The notes under the pieces were generated by a model. That model was given only the letters and a program-made list of their open reading frames with translations, was not told the DNA's origin and searched no databases. Positions 42,217-52,006 of a stretch of 64,000 nt of DNA are shown here, piece after piece. Origin of the DNA: G963666535 sp963666535 (GTDB taxonomy: Bacteria > Bacillota > Clostridia > Oscillospirales > Oscillospiraceae); assembly GCA_963666535.1 (NCBI GenBank), contig OY762913.1, positions 1,116,001-1,180,000 on the forward strand, written 5' to 3'. Every line of letters begins with the position of its first letter. Position 1 is the first letter of the stretch. The position numbers were made by a program, and so were the translations under genes.

Positions 42217-42762
42217 TTATCCTGCTTTTTCTTTCGTCCTCCGTTCCTCGTCCGAAACGGCCTCAATTCCGTCCAAACTATTCTTGGCGGGGTCTGTTCC
42301 TGTCCCTGGTTCCAAAGCCCCACACAGCGGCTCACAGGGGGCAACAGGGGCGAGCTTTGCCAGCTTTGCCGCCGCGCGCTGTTTTGCCACATCCTCATCA
42401 ACCCGCGCCATCTGTCGGGCGTAGAACAGATCCAGCGCCTCCTGAATGGGACGGATGGTGTAGAGCAGACTGCCGTTGCGTTTCATGCCGGACTTGGTGT
42501 AGACGGTCGTCGGCTCGGTGGTGATGAGCACCTTGTCCTCAAGGCTCAGCACATACTTCCGCACCGTGTTCTGACTCATGTCCACCGCTTTGCCGATGGT
42601 CTTGTAGCTGGGCCAGCACTGAAATGTTTTTCGGTTTTCTCGATAGAGCAGATACGAATAAACCGAAATTTCACCGGCGTTGAGCCCGAGCATAAAGATT
42701 TCATTGGGTAAAGGAAAATAATTTTTGATTGCGTCGCGCCTGGGATAGTGTCTGTACTTCAT
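42217..42762 (-). CDS. Replication-initiator-like winged-helix protein
   Basis: This 181-aa protein starts at 42762 behind GGAGGTG. The N-terminal 110 residues resemble replication initiator A / DnaD-like winged helix proteins of Firmicutes plasmids and integrative elements: YFPLPNEIFMLGLNAGEISVYSYLLY in blocks, then SYKTIGKAVDMSQNTVRKYVLSLED as the HTH. The C-terminal tail is low-complexity and charged. Its start overlaps the excisionase stop (ATGA). It suggests the element can replicate autonomously after excision. Confidence 0.82.
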   Translation of the reverse strand: MKYRHYPRRDAIKNYFPLPNEIFMLGLNAGEISVYSYLLYRENRKTFQCWPSYKTIGKAVDMSQNTVRKYVLSLEDKVLITTEPTTVYTKSGMKRNGSLLYTIRPIQEALDLFYARQMARVDEDVAKQRAAAKLAKLAPVAPCEPLCGALEPGTGTDPAKNSLDGIEAVSDEERRTKEKAG

Positions 42763-42968
42763 TCGGCACCTCCGGTGTTCTGTTCGACCCACGCAATAAA
42801 CTTTTCCTTGGGAACCACGATGCGGCTCCCAATTTTTAGCGCGGGGAAATCATTTTCGTGCATCAGCTCATACCCGCTGGAGGGCGATACCCCCAGCACC
42901 TTCGCCACCGTCTCCGCGTTCAGGAACAGCGGCAGCTCGTCATAGCTTTTGTAGATGGACTCTTTCAC
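42759..42968 (-). CDS. Excisionase-type helix-turn-helix protein
   Basis: This 69-aa protein starts with GTG at 42968 after AAGGAGG. It is a MerR-like/excisionase HTH (DELPLFLNAETVAKVLGVSPSSGYELMHEN, then DFPALKIGSRIVVPKEKFIAWVEQ in blocks). It is the first gene of the mobile operon xis-repA-mobC-relaxase-small gene-int-int, all on the minus strand. It is likely the recombination directionality factor, though such proteins may also be regulators. Confidence 0.85.
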   Translation of the reverse strand: MKESIYKSYDELPLFLNAETVAKVLGVSPSSGYELMHENDFPALKIGSRIVVPKEKFIAWVEQNTGGAE

Positions 42969-43105
42969 TTTATTACCTCCTTGCGATTGATTTTAGTTTC
43001 TTTATCTGGTACAGTAAGACTAACAGAAAGAAAATTGTATTTCAATAGACGTGGGCTTGATCGGGGAAATTCCAAATCTTCATCGGATACAGGGGGAGCA
43101 ATACT

Positions 43106-44149
43106 ATGGCAGACTCATTTGATTGTTTTTCCGTCCTTTTTGGAAAGGGCGAGGTGTTTATAAACGGCAAAACTTTTCCGCTGGGTCAGTGCACCACTGA
43201 CTTTTTGAACTTAGACAGCGAGGTGCTGGCGGAGCTTGACCGGCGCATTGCGAAGCTGATGCCCGCTGTCAAAAGCCTGTACAGCGAAAAAACAGACAGC
43301 GCCGCACGCTCCGCGCAGGAGCTGCTCAGCGCTGTCTGGGATCTGGTCTTTTCTTTTCCGGTGTATCGGGATTTGAACATGGACATATGGACTGCCAACA
43401 ACCTTTTACCGCTGCTGCTTTCCGATCCGGAGAAGTGGGCCGAGGTGCAGGACGCAACCTCGGAGGGACACGCCATATTTCACAAGCTCATGGAAGGGCT
43501 GGAGTATTTTCCAGAGAGTCTCCGCAACTTTCGGGGGCAGGTTGCCGGCATGCTGGAGCTGTATTTTGAGCCGCTCGCCCGCAGGAGCATCGATGCCTAC
43601 GCCGAAGCATTTGCCCGGTATTACGGTGAGATGAAGTCGGTGGAAGGGATCTTTGGCGATGGCCCGTTTGAGCAGAGCTTCCCCATGGAGAACCGGTTCG
43701 TGCCCATGGCGCACCCGACGGAAAAGGGAAAGGCACTCTTGGCAGAGAGGGCACAGTTCTCCTATCTCACGCATTTCCTGTACACGGAATTTTACCGTGG
43801 GCTGATGGTGGGCAACGCACCCCGCCGCTGCCACAACTGCGGGACCTATTTTCTGCTGACCGCCGGCTACAACACCTGCTACTGCAACAACCTAGCCCCC
43901 GGCGAGACAGCTCGCACCTGCCGCAAGGTGGGCGCACACAAAAAAGAAGCGCAGGAGCGCGTCACCGCCACTCCTGCGCAGAAGGAATATGCAAAGGCGT
44001 ACGATCGCCTGAAGGCCAGAAAGCAGAGAGGCAAAATCACCGTGGATGAGTGGAACACTGCCGTCGCTAAAGCGCAGGAGCTGAAGGAGCAGGCAGAGCA
44101 CGGCGAGCTGAGCGACGAGGATTTGCGCAGGCAACTGGCGGCGATGTGA
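43106..44149 (+). CDS. DUF6076-like protein with C-terminal zinc-ribbon motif
   Basis: This 347-aa cytoplasmic protein is mostly helical. Near the C-terminus (about 240-285) lies a cysteine-rich motif, RRCHNCGTYFLL...CYCN...TCRKVGA, likely a zinc-binding ribbon, followed by a basic helical tail (YAKAYDRLKARKQRGKI). A related protein with the same motif order (RCENCGQYFLL...YCK...TCRDIGA) is at 53055. Such proteins accompany Clostridial mobile elements, and I infer nucleic-acid binding. The function is unknown. It is divergent from the mobile operon. Confidence 0.75.
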   Translation: MADSFDCFSVLFGKGEVFINGKTFPLGQCTTDFLNLDSEVLAELDRRIAKLMPAVKSLYSEKTDSAARSAQELLSAVWDLVFSFPVYRDLNMDIWTANNLLPLLLSDPEKWAEVQDATSEGHAIFHKLMEGLEYFPESLRNFRGQVAGMLELYFEPLARRSIDAYAEAFARYYGEMKSVEGIFGDGPFEQSFPMENRFVPMAHPTEKGKALLAERAQFSYLTHFLYTEFYRGLMVGNAPRRCHNCGTYFLLTAGYNTCYCNNLAPGETARTCRKVGAHKKEAQERVTATPAQKEYAKAYDRLKARKQRGKITVDEWNTAVAKAQELKEQAEHGELSDEDLRRQLAAM

Positions 44150-44353
44150 GCCTCCTAGCGTTTTCTTTGTTTATAGAGACGCAGATTTCGGAAACTCACT
44201 TTAAAAGTCACTTTCGCAGGATACCGCCGTGCGGGTGGCAATATCTCACCGCTCATTTGAACGATTTGGAATTTCCGGATAGTTCAATTTTTCAAGGCGT
44301 TTGCCGCAACACGGCCAGGCATTATAAGTCACTTGGTGCATACGCCGATATGA

Positions 44354-44704
44354 TTATTTCGTTTGCGCGTATGCGTCCAACGCTTGTGCTATTTTTTCAA
44401 TTTCTCCGCTGCCGTTTGTAGTGAAGCGAAACGCGGGAATCTTGTACAGTTGGAGAATATGATCCTTCATGCGGTCGCGGTCATACTGCGCGGCCGCAGC
44501 AATCAGCATCTGAATAAAGGGAAAAGTAAAAACAGCATAGTCTGCCTGTTGTTGAAACAATTTAAATATGCCATAGGTTATGGCGCTGCCTAAAGTTCCG
44601 ACTAAAAGCGTCGTAATACCGGCATAACCTAGCCCCTCCAACATGAGCATCCTGCGCATCTGCCGTTTTGTCATGCTGACACTCTCCAGCATAGCAAGTT
44701 TCAT
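44354..44704 (-). pseudogene. Fused gene remnants: ABC permease C-terminus joined to another gene's tail
   Basis: The frame encodes 116 aa. Residues 1-68 (MLESVSMTKRQMRRMLMLEG, then a TM segment and a second hydrophobic stretch FPFIQMLIAA) look like the C-terminal end of an FtsX-like ABC permease lacking everything upstream. Residues 70-116 (AQYDRDRMKDHILQLYKIPA, then FRFTTNGSGEIEKIAQAL) resemble the end of DUF2726-type nuclease-like proteins. The junction points to a deletion that fused two decayed genes. The 204 bp before it (44150-44353) show no gene. Confidence 0.6.
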
Positions 44705-44728
44705 TTATAAGACTCTATCGTTGTCTGT

Positions 44729-46474
44729 TTATTCATATGTTTTTTCCCACTCATCTAACTGATTTTTATATATGATCTCGTCATTATCATATCGCAGAGT
44801 ATCAGCGCCCTGAAGATTGATAAGTAAAGTCTTATCATGACCGGTAAGCCGATATATACGTCGGAGTTGACCGTCTTGCACATAATAGATATATGGGCCG
44901 CTTACCATGAACGAAGATATTGTGCCGCTGTTTGAAAGAATTTCGTCCACGGTCAGTTCTTTCTGATACAGCTCCCAAAAGTCTGCAGTATTATCGTCCG
45001 TATTACTAAAAAATAGCTGTTCCGAAAAATTTGTCAAATCAATACAATAAATCTGAAATCCTGCTGCAATTTCACTCTTGAGTAAATAATAGCAGTCTTG
45101 CTCAGTCACAAAAATTGATGCAATCTGTGTATTCGTCGCAAAAGGCTCACGGAAAAGCAATAGTGTTTCACCGCTTTGCCGATCAGTTGCATAAATTTTA
45201 TTTTCTGCCGCATCCAGTCTGACTTCGTAGTCTTCAGAAACACCTTGATCTGCTTCTGCAAGAAAATCGAAGGATAGATTGGATTTTGTGCTTGCGGAGC
45301 AGCCTGTCATGCAAAAGGCTACGGCAAGAACAACAATCCCAGCAAGTATATGACTACGCCGCGATTTCCTTTTACTCCCAACATAGCGGTGCTGGCAAAG
45401 ATAGAATAAAAAACCGCACAGAATGGTATATCCGGCAAGCAGCAAGCCAAGGAGCGCAGGGTCTATTCCCGGGAATGTCACGACATCTGTCATATTCCAG
45501 TTCGAATCATAACCCGCTGTCGTCAGTTTTCCCCAAATATAGCCAGTGCCGGAAAGCAAACCGGCCGGCAAAGGCAGTACGTATTTGAGAAAGCTGCTTC
45601 CGAGCAGGTGCGGAAGTACAGCAAAAGCAACTCCTGCAAAGGCCGTCAATACAATCCTTTTAAACAAGGTCGAGAGAAGAGCGATCATTACAGTAAACCA
45701 AGCTGCGCCAATGCAGCGGCACAGCAAAACAATTCCGTATGCCTCGCCGATAGTGACACCATAAGGTGAACTCTTAAAAAAGGACAGGCTCTGAAGGGGA
45801 TAAGTGAATCCGTTTAATCCGACTGAACATGAAATAATAGCATATTGAATAAGCTGAAACAGTAAGGATACGCAAATTGCAAGTAACATCACCATAAATA
45901 GTTTTATTATTGCCAATCTGCTTCTTCCGTTTCGGCAAGAACGCAGGATCTGATCCATGCCGCACTGATATTCTCCGCAGAACACCGGGACAACGAGTGC
46001 CAGTAAGCATAGGATCAGGATGAAATTAATACTATCATGGGTCAGCAGTGTATTCCAGCCCCGTTCATCCATTAGAAATCGGTGGGCTGGGTTGTCTTTT
46101 ACATAGAAATATTGATTATAGACGACCGATAATACCCCTTTATTTTGCTGAAGCTGTGACTGCTCACGTAACTTGGCCTGATATTCCGATTTGCTCAGTT
46201 TTCCGGTGGTATAATCAGCTTCCACTTGCTCTATAGCCGCCCCCGCATGATTGACTGCGGCATACTCTGCATCCAACTCCTCGGCAGATTGTTCGGTGAG
46301 TTGACCCTGCCACCGCTGGATATAGGACAAATATGCCGCCTCGTTGTGGTCAATCACATAACCGCTGTCATAGCCATTTAGCATACAAAGTGCGGCATAG
46401 GCCAGCAGAGCAAGCAGGAGAATCAAAGCCCCTTTTTGATAAAGAAATATTTTTTTCAATTCAGCCCGAAGCAT
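44729..46474 (-). CDS. ABC-2-type permease with C-terminal extracytoplasmic domain
   Basis: This 581-aa protein starts at 46474 (MLRAELKKIFLYQKG) behind GGGAGGAA and overlaps the upstream permease by 19 bp. TM1 is near residues 15-35; a large external loop (about 40-145) follows, then five to six TM segments (150-395). After a seventh hydrophobic stretch with AFCMTGCSAS, which resembles a lipobox inside the chain, there is an external beta-rich domain of about 170 residues (DYEVRLDAAENKIYATDR, YIYYVQDGQLRRIYRLTGHD). It may be an old fusion of a permease with a lipoprotein similar to the one at 48531. It is last in the ABC operon. Confidence 0.82.
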   Translation of the reverse strand: MLRAELKKIFLYQKGALILLLALLAYAALCMLNGYDSGYVIDHNEAAYLSYIQRWQGQLTEQSAEELDAEYAAVNHAGAAIEQVEADYTTGKLSKSEYQAKLREQSQLQQNKGVLSVVYNQYFYVKDNPAHRFLMDERGWNTLLTHDSINFILILCLLALVVPVFCGEYQCGMDQILRSCRNGRSRLAIIKLFMVMLLAICVSLLFQLIQYAIISCSVGLNGFTYPLQSLSFFKSSPYGVTIGEAYGIVLLCRCIGAAWFTVMIALLSTLFKRIVLTAFAGVAFAVLPHLLGSSFLKYVLPLPAGLLSGTGYIWGKLTTAGYDSNWNMTDVVTFPGIDPALLGLLLAGYTILCGFLFYLCQHRYVGSKRKSRRSHILAGIVVLAVAFCMTGCSASTKSNLSFDFLAEADQGVSEDYEVRLDAAENKIYATDRQSGETLLLFREPFATNTQIASIFVTEQDCYYLLKSEIAAGFQIYCIDLTNFSEQLFFSNTDDNTADFWELYQKELTVDEILSNSGTISSFMVSGPYIYYVQDGQLRRIYRLTGHDKTLLINLQGADTLRYDNDEIIYKNQLDEWEKTYE

Positions 46475-47652
46475 GATTTCCTCCCAATTGCCGGAATCAA
46501 CATCCCGGCTAAAACAATTTGAACGATGAAAACGATCTGGATACGGAGCAGATATGTTCCGCACACAGTCCTGCCATAAAGTCCGGTCATCAGTTCCCAA
46601 CCTTGTGTGAGCGTAAGCGGAGAAAGAGCGGAAAGCGACTCTTTCCACCATACAGCAGAGGCAGCCCATCCGCTTATAAAGCTCAGAATCACGCTAAGCA
46701 CAAGCCCAATCAGGCATGGAATCAGGGCCTTTTGACAGCAGGCGGACAACAACGCCAATAAGAGCGCCATAACACCGAAACCGATTGCTTTTGCAAAGAC
46801 ACACAGCAGAAAGAAGGTTGAAATCGTGACGGGAAAAGGCGTATTTTGATAGGCTTCAATGGCATATAGAGGGCTTTGGCTTCCCTCAAACCCACAGAGG
46901 CCGCCAAAAGTCAGGACATTGGCAAGCGCAAACAGTGCTGTCAGCAGGAAGGCGAATAGCATCGCCGTTCCACATTTAGACAAAATAAGCGGCCATTTGC
47001 CTCGCTTGCTGGAATAAAGGATCAGGGTCATCCCGTTTTCCTTTTCCCGCGTGAAAATTGGGGCAATCCCCAAAACGAGCAGAAGCAGGATCAATAAGTC
47101 GGAAAAATCGTAAGCCAGCAGCTTTTCCCAAGCGTCATAGCAGTAAAATTCCGATATGGTCCTACCTGTATAATGATCCAAAATGTAACGGCTCTCAACG
47201 GCATTCTGTCGATTGCCGCTTGCTTCGTACAGCGTAAGGTTATCTTGGACTTGTTCCAGCGTAGTATTCATAGTCTTCGGATAATGGACGCAGTAAGACA
47301 TTGGAGCATAAAAGTATTTATGAATGAGAAAATAGTCCCCGAAATAATAACCGCTGTATGTGTCATCCTGCCACTCCCGGCTGTACGTTCCGTCTGCCAT
47401 AAGAGCCGATAGTCGTTCCTCCTCCGACACGATAAAACCGACAGTATCTGACGTCATTTGCCCCTTGACACGGTCATAAAGCTTGGCATAGGCGATTTGC
47501 ATCCCGGCTGTGTTGGCCGCTACCTCCCGGATTTCACCAGCACGATAGTCGGTATAGATCTTCAGTGTGTTCAGGCACAGAAACAGAGCAAGCGCCGCCA
47601 TGACATATCGGCGCAGGATACCTTTCCTAGCCTCAAAATATAGAATTTTCAT
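46456..47652 (-). CDS. ABC-2-type permease
   Basis: This 398-aa membrane protein has TM1 near the N-terminus (VMAALALFLCLNTLKI), a large external loop of about 140 residues, and five more TM segments (for example LLILLLLVLGIAPIF, FLLCVFAKAIGFGVMALLLALL). The motif FTREKENGMTLILYSSKRGK after TM2 is the usual cytoplasmic elbow of ABC-2 permeases of the antibiotic-export type. It overlaps the ATPase stop by ATGA, so it is coupled. With the next permease it forms the membrane part of the exporter. Confidence 0.85.
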   Translation of the reverse strand: MKILYFEARKGILRRYVMAALALFLCLNTLKIYTDYRAGEIREVAANTAGMQIAYAKLYDRVKGQMTSDTVGFIVSEEERLSALMADGTYSREWQDDTYSGYYFGDYFLIHKYFYAPMSYCVHYPKTMNTTLEQVQDNLTLYEASGNRQNAVESRYILDHYTGRTISEFYCYDAWEKLLAYDFSDLLILLLLVLGIAPIFTREKENGMTLILYSSKRGKWPLILSKCGTAMLFAFLLTALFALANVLTFGGLCGFEGSQSPLYAIEAYQNTPFPVTISTFFLLCVFAKAIGFGVMALLLALLSACCQKALIPCLIGLVLSVILSFISGWAASAVWWKESLSALSPLTLTQGWELMTGLYGRTVCGTYLLRIQIVFIVQIVLAGMLIPAIGRKSCFGLN

Positions 47653-48521
47653 TGCAATTCCTCTTGGGGATGGAAGAAGGTGTACAGAAACACATCCTCA
47701 AGATTCGGTTCCACAGGAATTGCGCTGGAGAGCGGAGACGTATCATGAACGATTCTTAAACCGAAATTCTCTTCCTGCTGCTTCATGTTACTGACACAAT
47801 AGGTGTCGCTCAACAACGCGGCCTCCTTGGTGCTGGCCGTCAGTTCCCATACCTTTCCTCGGATGCTCTGTTCGAGCTTGGCAGGCGTTCCTTGCATGAC
47901 CAGCGATCCTTTCCGAAGCAGGAGAATTTCGCGGGCAATACACTCCACATCGGATACAATATGAGTAGCCATCAATATAATACGTCCCTGCGCCAGCCTG
48001 GAGATCAGATTGCGGAAGCGGATACGTTCGCCGGGATCAAGTCCGGCAGTCGGTTCATCCAGTACCAGCAATTTGGGGTCATTCAAGATAGCCTGTGCGA
48101 TACCTAGCCGCTGGCGCATACCGCCTGACAGCGCACCAATTCGTTTGCAGCGGTTTTCGTACAGGTTCACGAACACAAGGACTTCCTCCATGCGTTTCTC
48201 CGGCTTCTTAACATTCTTTATTCTGCACATATAGGACAGAAATTCCCATACGGTGAAGTTGGCATAGAATTGTGGGTATTGTGGCATATAGCCGATTTGA
48301 TCAAAATAACGACCGCCCATTTTTGCCGTATTTTCGCCATCAAGAAATACCTCACCGTCGCTGGCCGCTAAAATTCCGATTAGTATGTTGATGAGCGTGG
48401 TTTTTCCGGTACCATTTGGACCCAGAAGACCGTAAACGCCCTCGCTCAAGGTGGCGGACACATTTTGTAGTGCTGGATATTTCCCATAATACTTGGTGAT
48501 GCTCTTAAGTTCCAGTTTCAT
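47649..48521 (-). CDS. ABC transporter ATP-binding protein
   Basis: This 290-aa protein has Walker A GPNGTGKTT, the Q-loop in MPQYPQFYANFTV, the signature LSGGMRQRL, Walker B LLVLDEPTAGLDPGE and the switch histidine in MATHIVSD: all residues needed for ATP hydrolysis. The C-terminal 70 residues are an extension common in antibiotic/lipid exporters of the ABC-2 group. It is cotranscribed with two permeases downstream and two lipoproteins upstream. The substrate is unknown. Confidence 0.93.
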   Translation of the reverse strand: MKLELKSITKYYGKYPALQNVSATLSEGVYGLLGPNGTGKTTLINILIGILAASDGEVFLDGENTAKMGGRYFDQIGYMPQYPQFYANFTVWEFLSYMCRIKNVKKPEKRMEEVLVFVNLYENRCKRIGALSGGMRQRLGIAQAILNDPKLLVLDEPTAGLDPGERIRFRNLISRLAQGRIILMATHIVSDVECIAREILLLRKGSLVMQGTPAKLEQSIRGKVWELTASTKEAALLSDTYCVSNMKQQEENFGLRIVHDTSPLSSAIPVEPNLEDVFLYTFFHPQEELQ

Positions 48522-48530
48522 AAGTATTCC

Positions 48531-49676
48531 TCATGGAAGGACGATAGCGGGAGAGATTGCATTGCCATCATCGGTAGACAATCCCGCATACGCAGAGGTG
48601 CCGCTTACAAATATCGTGTATGACTTGCAGTTTACCTCCATCGTGTAGGGCTGTTCTGTTATTTTCACCCCATCGCTTGCATTATAGCAGCGCAGGATGC
48701 CGCTGTCCGCGCCAGTATTCCGACTGGTAATCATATATTTGCCATCAGCAGAAACAGAAACTCGGCCGCTTTCCTCGCCGCTCTCAACCTGGATTTTTTT
48801 GCCCTGCATCTTGATCATATCGATAAACAGAACACTTCCTGTTTCAGCCGGCCCACCCATACTGGCTGGCAGTACCACATTGGCAATCGCAGCGTATTCG
48901 CCGTTCACCAGCAAAGACATTCCCGTAAAGCCGTCCGCAAACGAAACCTTGCCCTTACCAGATGTCAACTCTATGCAGCCGTATGCCGTTCCTTCCTGAT
49001 CTGCAAGACTGCCGTAGTAGGCTAAATACTTGCCGCTTCCACTAAAACCAATAGCCTCAAAATATACCGTTTTCTCCAGCTCCAGTGGGATTTGTTCTGA
49101 TGCTTTAGTTTCAAAAATATACCGATAAAGACAGTCAACCTGTGCGTAAATCAACTCCTTCCCGTCCGGTGAAACGCTGAGTGGGCAGCCCTGTAAACTT
49201 TCCAGCAGAGCCGGGTCAGTCAGAGTATAGCTGTGGAGCAGCTTTAAATTATAGTCGAACTGCCAGCAGTATATGGTATCCGAGGAGCTATCCCCTTTGA
49301 CGATCGAAATTTCGTTTGCATTCTGAATGTCGGCCTCTCCCTGATTGGCGAGCACGAAAAATCCTTTATTATTTTTTGCGGTCAATATTGGGGATTGGGT
49401 TGTATCAAAGGTATAAGTTGCGGTCAGGTCTCCTGTGGACAGATCGCGCACAGAAAGTATATTGGCATCATAGTCATACTCAGGTTGCAAAAGGTCGGCT
49501 TGGCTGCGGCCTTCTGCATCAGCGTCCAGCTCTGTGCCGCCGGGTGTCTGGATCCTGTTTACAGCGTCAGACGGATTTTCTCCATTCACTGAGCCTTGAT
49601 TTGCATTATTTTCGCAGGCAGGGAGTATCAGCAGGCACAACACCAGAATTACCGCAATATTTAGCTTTCTTTTCAT
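48531..49676 (-). CDS. Lipoprotein with WD/propeller-like repeats
   Basis: This 381-aa lipoprotein has a signal peptide and lipobox ILPAC. The mature part has repeating beta motifs of the kind TYTFDTTQSPILTAKN, LSVSPDGKELIYAQVD, FSGSGKYLAYYGSL, VSVSADGKYMITSRN, which suggest a beta-propeller. Such proteins bind ligands at the outer face of the membrane. It lies between another lipoprotein and the ATPase gene, so it is likely an accessory or sensing part of the exporter. The ribosome binding site is AAGGAGG. Confidence 0.82.
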   Translation of the reverse strand: MKRKLNIAVILVLCLLILPACENNANQGSVNGENPSDAVNRIQTPGGTELDADAEGRSQADLLQPEYDYDANILSVRDLSTGDLTATYTFDTTQSPILTAKNNKGFFVLANQGEADIQNANEISIVKGDSSSDTIYCWQFDYNLKLLHSYTLTDPALLESLQGCPLSVSPDGKELIYAQVDCLYRYIFETKASEQIPLELEKTVYFEAIGFSGSGKYLAYYGSLADQEGTAYGCIELTSGKGKVSFADGFTGMSLLVNGEYAAIANVVLPASMGGPAETGSVLFIDMIKMQGKKIQVESGEESGRVSVSADGKYMITSRNTGADSGILRCYNASDGVKITEQPYTMEVNCKSYTIFVSGTSAYAGLSTDDGNAISPAIVLP

Positions 49677-49680
49677 TATG

Positions 49681-50688
49681 TCAGCCCTCCTTATTCACTA
49701 AAAGGATAGATGTTGATTTAATGGGATTGTTGATCTCCAATTTATCATCATCACCGCTGGCTGCGGCGACGGCATAGATCGTATTCAGTTCACCAAGGCT
49801 GGATGTGTCGATGGTAAATGTAGCAGTAGCCATCTTGTTTTTCTCCGTGTGAATTGCAAGATAGTCCGCTTCATTCAACTGCACCGGCTGGTGATTGACA
49901 AAAAGTGTGATATTGAAGTTTGCCTCCTGCCCTCCGTAAAGGTTCACAGTGACAGTGGCTGTTTTGCCATCGCCGTGAATGATTTTATCTTGATCGGTAA
50001 CAAGCGACAGTTGCACCGTTGTATCCAGTGCATCCAGGCCACTCCAAGCAGTCAGGCGATCAATTTCTTCCTTTGGTATATCGGTAATCTCATACTCCGT
50101 GGTTTGTACAACCAGTTCTTGTGCTGCGCAATCCGCTTCGAAGGAAATATGTCTGGCAATCGTGGCAGAATCAGCGTGGTAATTTCCATAACTGGGATTC
50201 TCCGCGCTTTCCGGCAAATAACTTGGTTTTAATATGGTAACGGCTATCACCGACAGATTATCACCCGATTTTCCAGTTACGGGCTGGAATGACATCGTGA
50301 ATGTATCTTTCTTACCACTGTCCAGCGCAAAAGTCTGCATATAAGTAGCTTTTAATTCCGTGCCGTCTTCATAGACAGCTGTATAAGGCTGGGCAATTCC
50401 ATTTACAAATAGCAGTACGCCAACTTCGGATTTCGTATCTTCTGCTGTGCCAGTAATGTAGAAAGGAATTTTCAGTGGTTTGCCAGTATAGGTGTAAATC
50501 GTATCCATCGGATCTGGGAAACCAAAGTCAACAGATCCAACTTCATGAGTGTCAGAATTATTCTCAAACTCAATGCTCAAATCGTCCGATGCAGTGTCAT
50601 CCTGCCCTGTACTTCCTGAATTGCTGCACCCCGACAGAAGGCAGACTAGCGCCATAAAAACAGAAAATTGTTGTAAAAACTTTCGCAT
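49681..50688 (-). CDS. Lipoprotein with Ig-like beta domains
   Basis: This 335-aa lipoprotein has signal peptide MRKFLQQFSVFMALVCLLSGC with its lipobox. The mature part appears to hold two beta-sandwich regions (for example PLKIPFYITGTAEDTKSEVGV, and KTATVTVNLYGGQEANFNITLF in blocks). No enzymatic motif is seen. It is the first structural gene after the two-component system, 70 bp downstream of the kinase stop and 4 bp before the next lipoprotein gene. It is probably a surface component of the same exporter system. Confidence 0.8.
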   Translation of the reverse strand: MRKFLQQFSVFMALVCLLSGCSNSGSTGQDDTASDDLSIEFENNSDTHEVGSVDFGFPDPMDTIYTYTGKPLKIPFYITGTAEDTKSEVGVLLFVNGIAQPYTAVYEDGTELKATYMQTFALDSGKKDTFTMSFQPVTGKSGDNLSVIAVTILKPSYLPESAENPSYGNYHADSATIARHISFEADCAAQELVVQTTEYEITDIPKEEIDRLTAWSGLDALDTTVQLSLVTDQDKIIHGDGKTATVTVNLYGGQEANFNITLFVNHQPVQLNEADYLAIHTEKNKMATATFTIDTSSLGELNTIYAVAAASGDDDKLEINNPIKSTSILLVNKEG

Positions 50689-50758
50689 AAAAAAATACTC
50701 TCCTCATTGTTTAATAAAGAGAGTATACAAAGGGAAAGTCTATAATCAGGCAACTTGG

Positions 50759-52006
50759 CTAAGAAATTCCGTGCGCCCAGATTTGCATGTCTACACAGCC
50801 GCCGCCTGATGTTTGATTGCTCAGTTTCAATGTGCCGCCCTGCTTCTGACAAAGGGTATTGCAAATGGACAAACCCAAACCGAAGTGATCACTTTCGGAA
50901 TTTTCCTTATAAAACGGTTGCGCCGCAGATTTTAGTGCTTCCTCAGAGAAGCCGGGGCCGTCATCCTGTATGCGAATAGACAGCACATTTTCAGACCATG
51001 CCGCTGTCAAGAAAACTTTTTGCTTGGCATAGCGTAACGCATTGGAAATCGCATTTTCAATCATTCTCTGCGTAAGAGTCAGGTCAAGATCAACTGCTAT
51101 ATCAGGAATTTCCTCGATGTTCATAGAAAAAAACTTTTGATGTTCATTTGTTAGCAGTGAAAATTCTGCCTGCTGATCTAAGAATAAAAACCGCAGTTTA
51201 CATTCAGTTTGTTTTACCGGAAGAGCATCCAATGCCTGCACATCCCGGACTTGATTGACATACCTCTCTAACCGCCCAGTGGCCTTTGAAAGATTTTCTA
51301 AAGTATCCACTAGCTTGCTCTGGCTGATTCTGCCTAATGGAACATTGTGGGACAGGTATTCGGTATAGCCTTTTAAAATCGTGATAGGGGTTCTTAAATC
51401 GTGAGAGATGGAAGCGTTCAGTTTTCTGCGCTCTTCCATCATGCTCCACATATCCTCATTATTCTTTTGCAGCGCCGAGCGCATCGAATCCATCGCCTTA
51501 CACAATTCGCCCATTTCATCTGATGCGTGGTAGTCTATGATAAAATCCAATTCGTATTGAGAAATCCGCACAGAACTCTGCAAAAGCAAGGCGAGCGGCT
51601 GTTTTAGTTTAATCGAGTAAAACAGCCATGCGCAGAGGACGGTCCCGACGACAAACAGCAAAAACGGAATGGCAACGACAGCGATTTTTGCAACGTAATA
51701 TATTATGCGCTGGTGATCGGTCAAGTTTTCGAATCGATACTCTGTAGACAGAAGCACCAATTCTCCGTTCTGCCCATCAGTAACTTGATTTTCATCCGCG
51801 ATGATAATATTGTATTCATCCTGATCTGCCTGAGCCGGCGTCTTTGTAATAACAGTTACGGAATCCAACAAGCGCTGCTGTGTAGTAAGACAGGCATAAA
51901 TTGCAGCAACGGAGATTCCGGCAACGAGAACCGCCATAACCAGCACGAACGAAACAAACGCCTTACGGAGTGGCATAGAACGCAGCCAGTTTTCTATTTT
52001 CCCCAT
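50759..52006 (-). CDS. Sensor histidine kinase of the ABC/lipoprotein locus
   Basis: This 415-aa kinase has TM1 (FVSFVLVMAVLVAGISVAAI), a short external loop of about 80 residues, TM2 (VAIPFLLFVVGTVLCAWLFY), a HAMP-like linker, HisKA with the phosphorylated histidine in ASISHDLRTPITIL, and HATPase (N box ENAISNALRYA, DDGPGF, HFGLGLSIC). It overlaps the response-regulator gene by 13 bp. Kinases of this kind next to ABC exporters often sense antimicrobial peptides; that is family knowledge, and the ligand is not visible. Confidence 0.92.
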   Translation of the reverse strand: MGKIENWLRSMPLRKAFVSFVLVMAVLVAGISVAAIYACLTTQQRLLDSVTVITKTPAQADQDEYNIIIADENQVTDGQNGELVLLSTEYRFENLTDHQRIIYYVAKIAVVAIPFLLFVVGTVLCAWLFYSIKLKQPLALLLQSSVRISQYELDFIIDYHASDEMGELCKAMDSMRSALQKNNEDMWSMMEERRKLNASISHDLRTPITILKGYTEYLSHNVPLGRISQSKLVDTLENLSKATGRLERYVNQVRDVQALDALPVKQTECKLRFLFLDQQAEFSLLTNEHQKFFSMNIEEIPDIAVDLDLTLTQRMIENAISNALRYAKQKVFLTAAWSENVLSIRIQDDGPGFSEEALKSAAQPFYKENSESDHFGLGLSICNTLCQKQGGTLKLSNQTSGGGCVDMQIWAHGIS

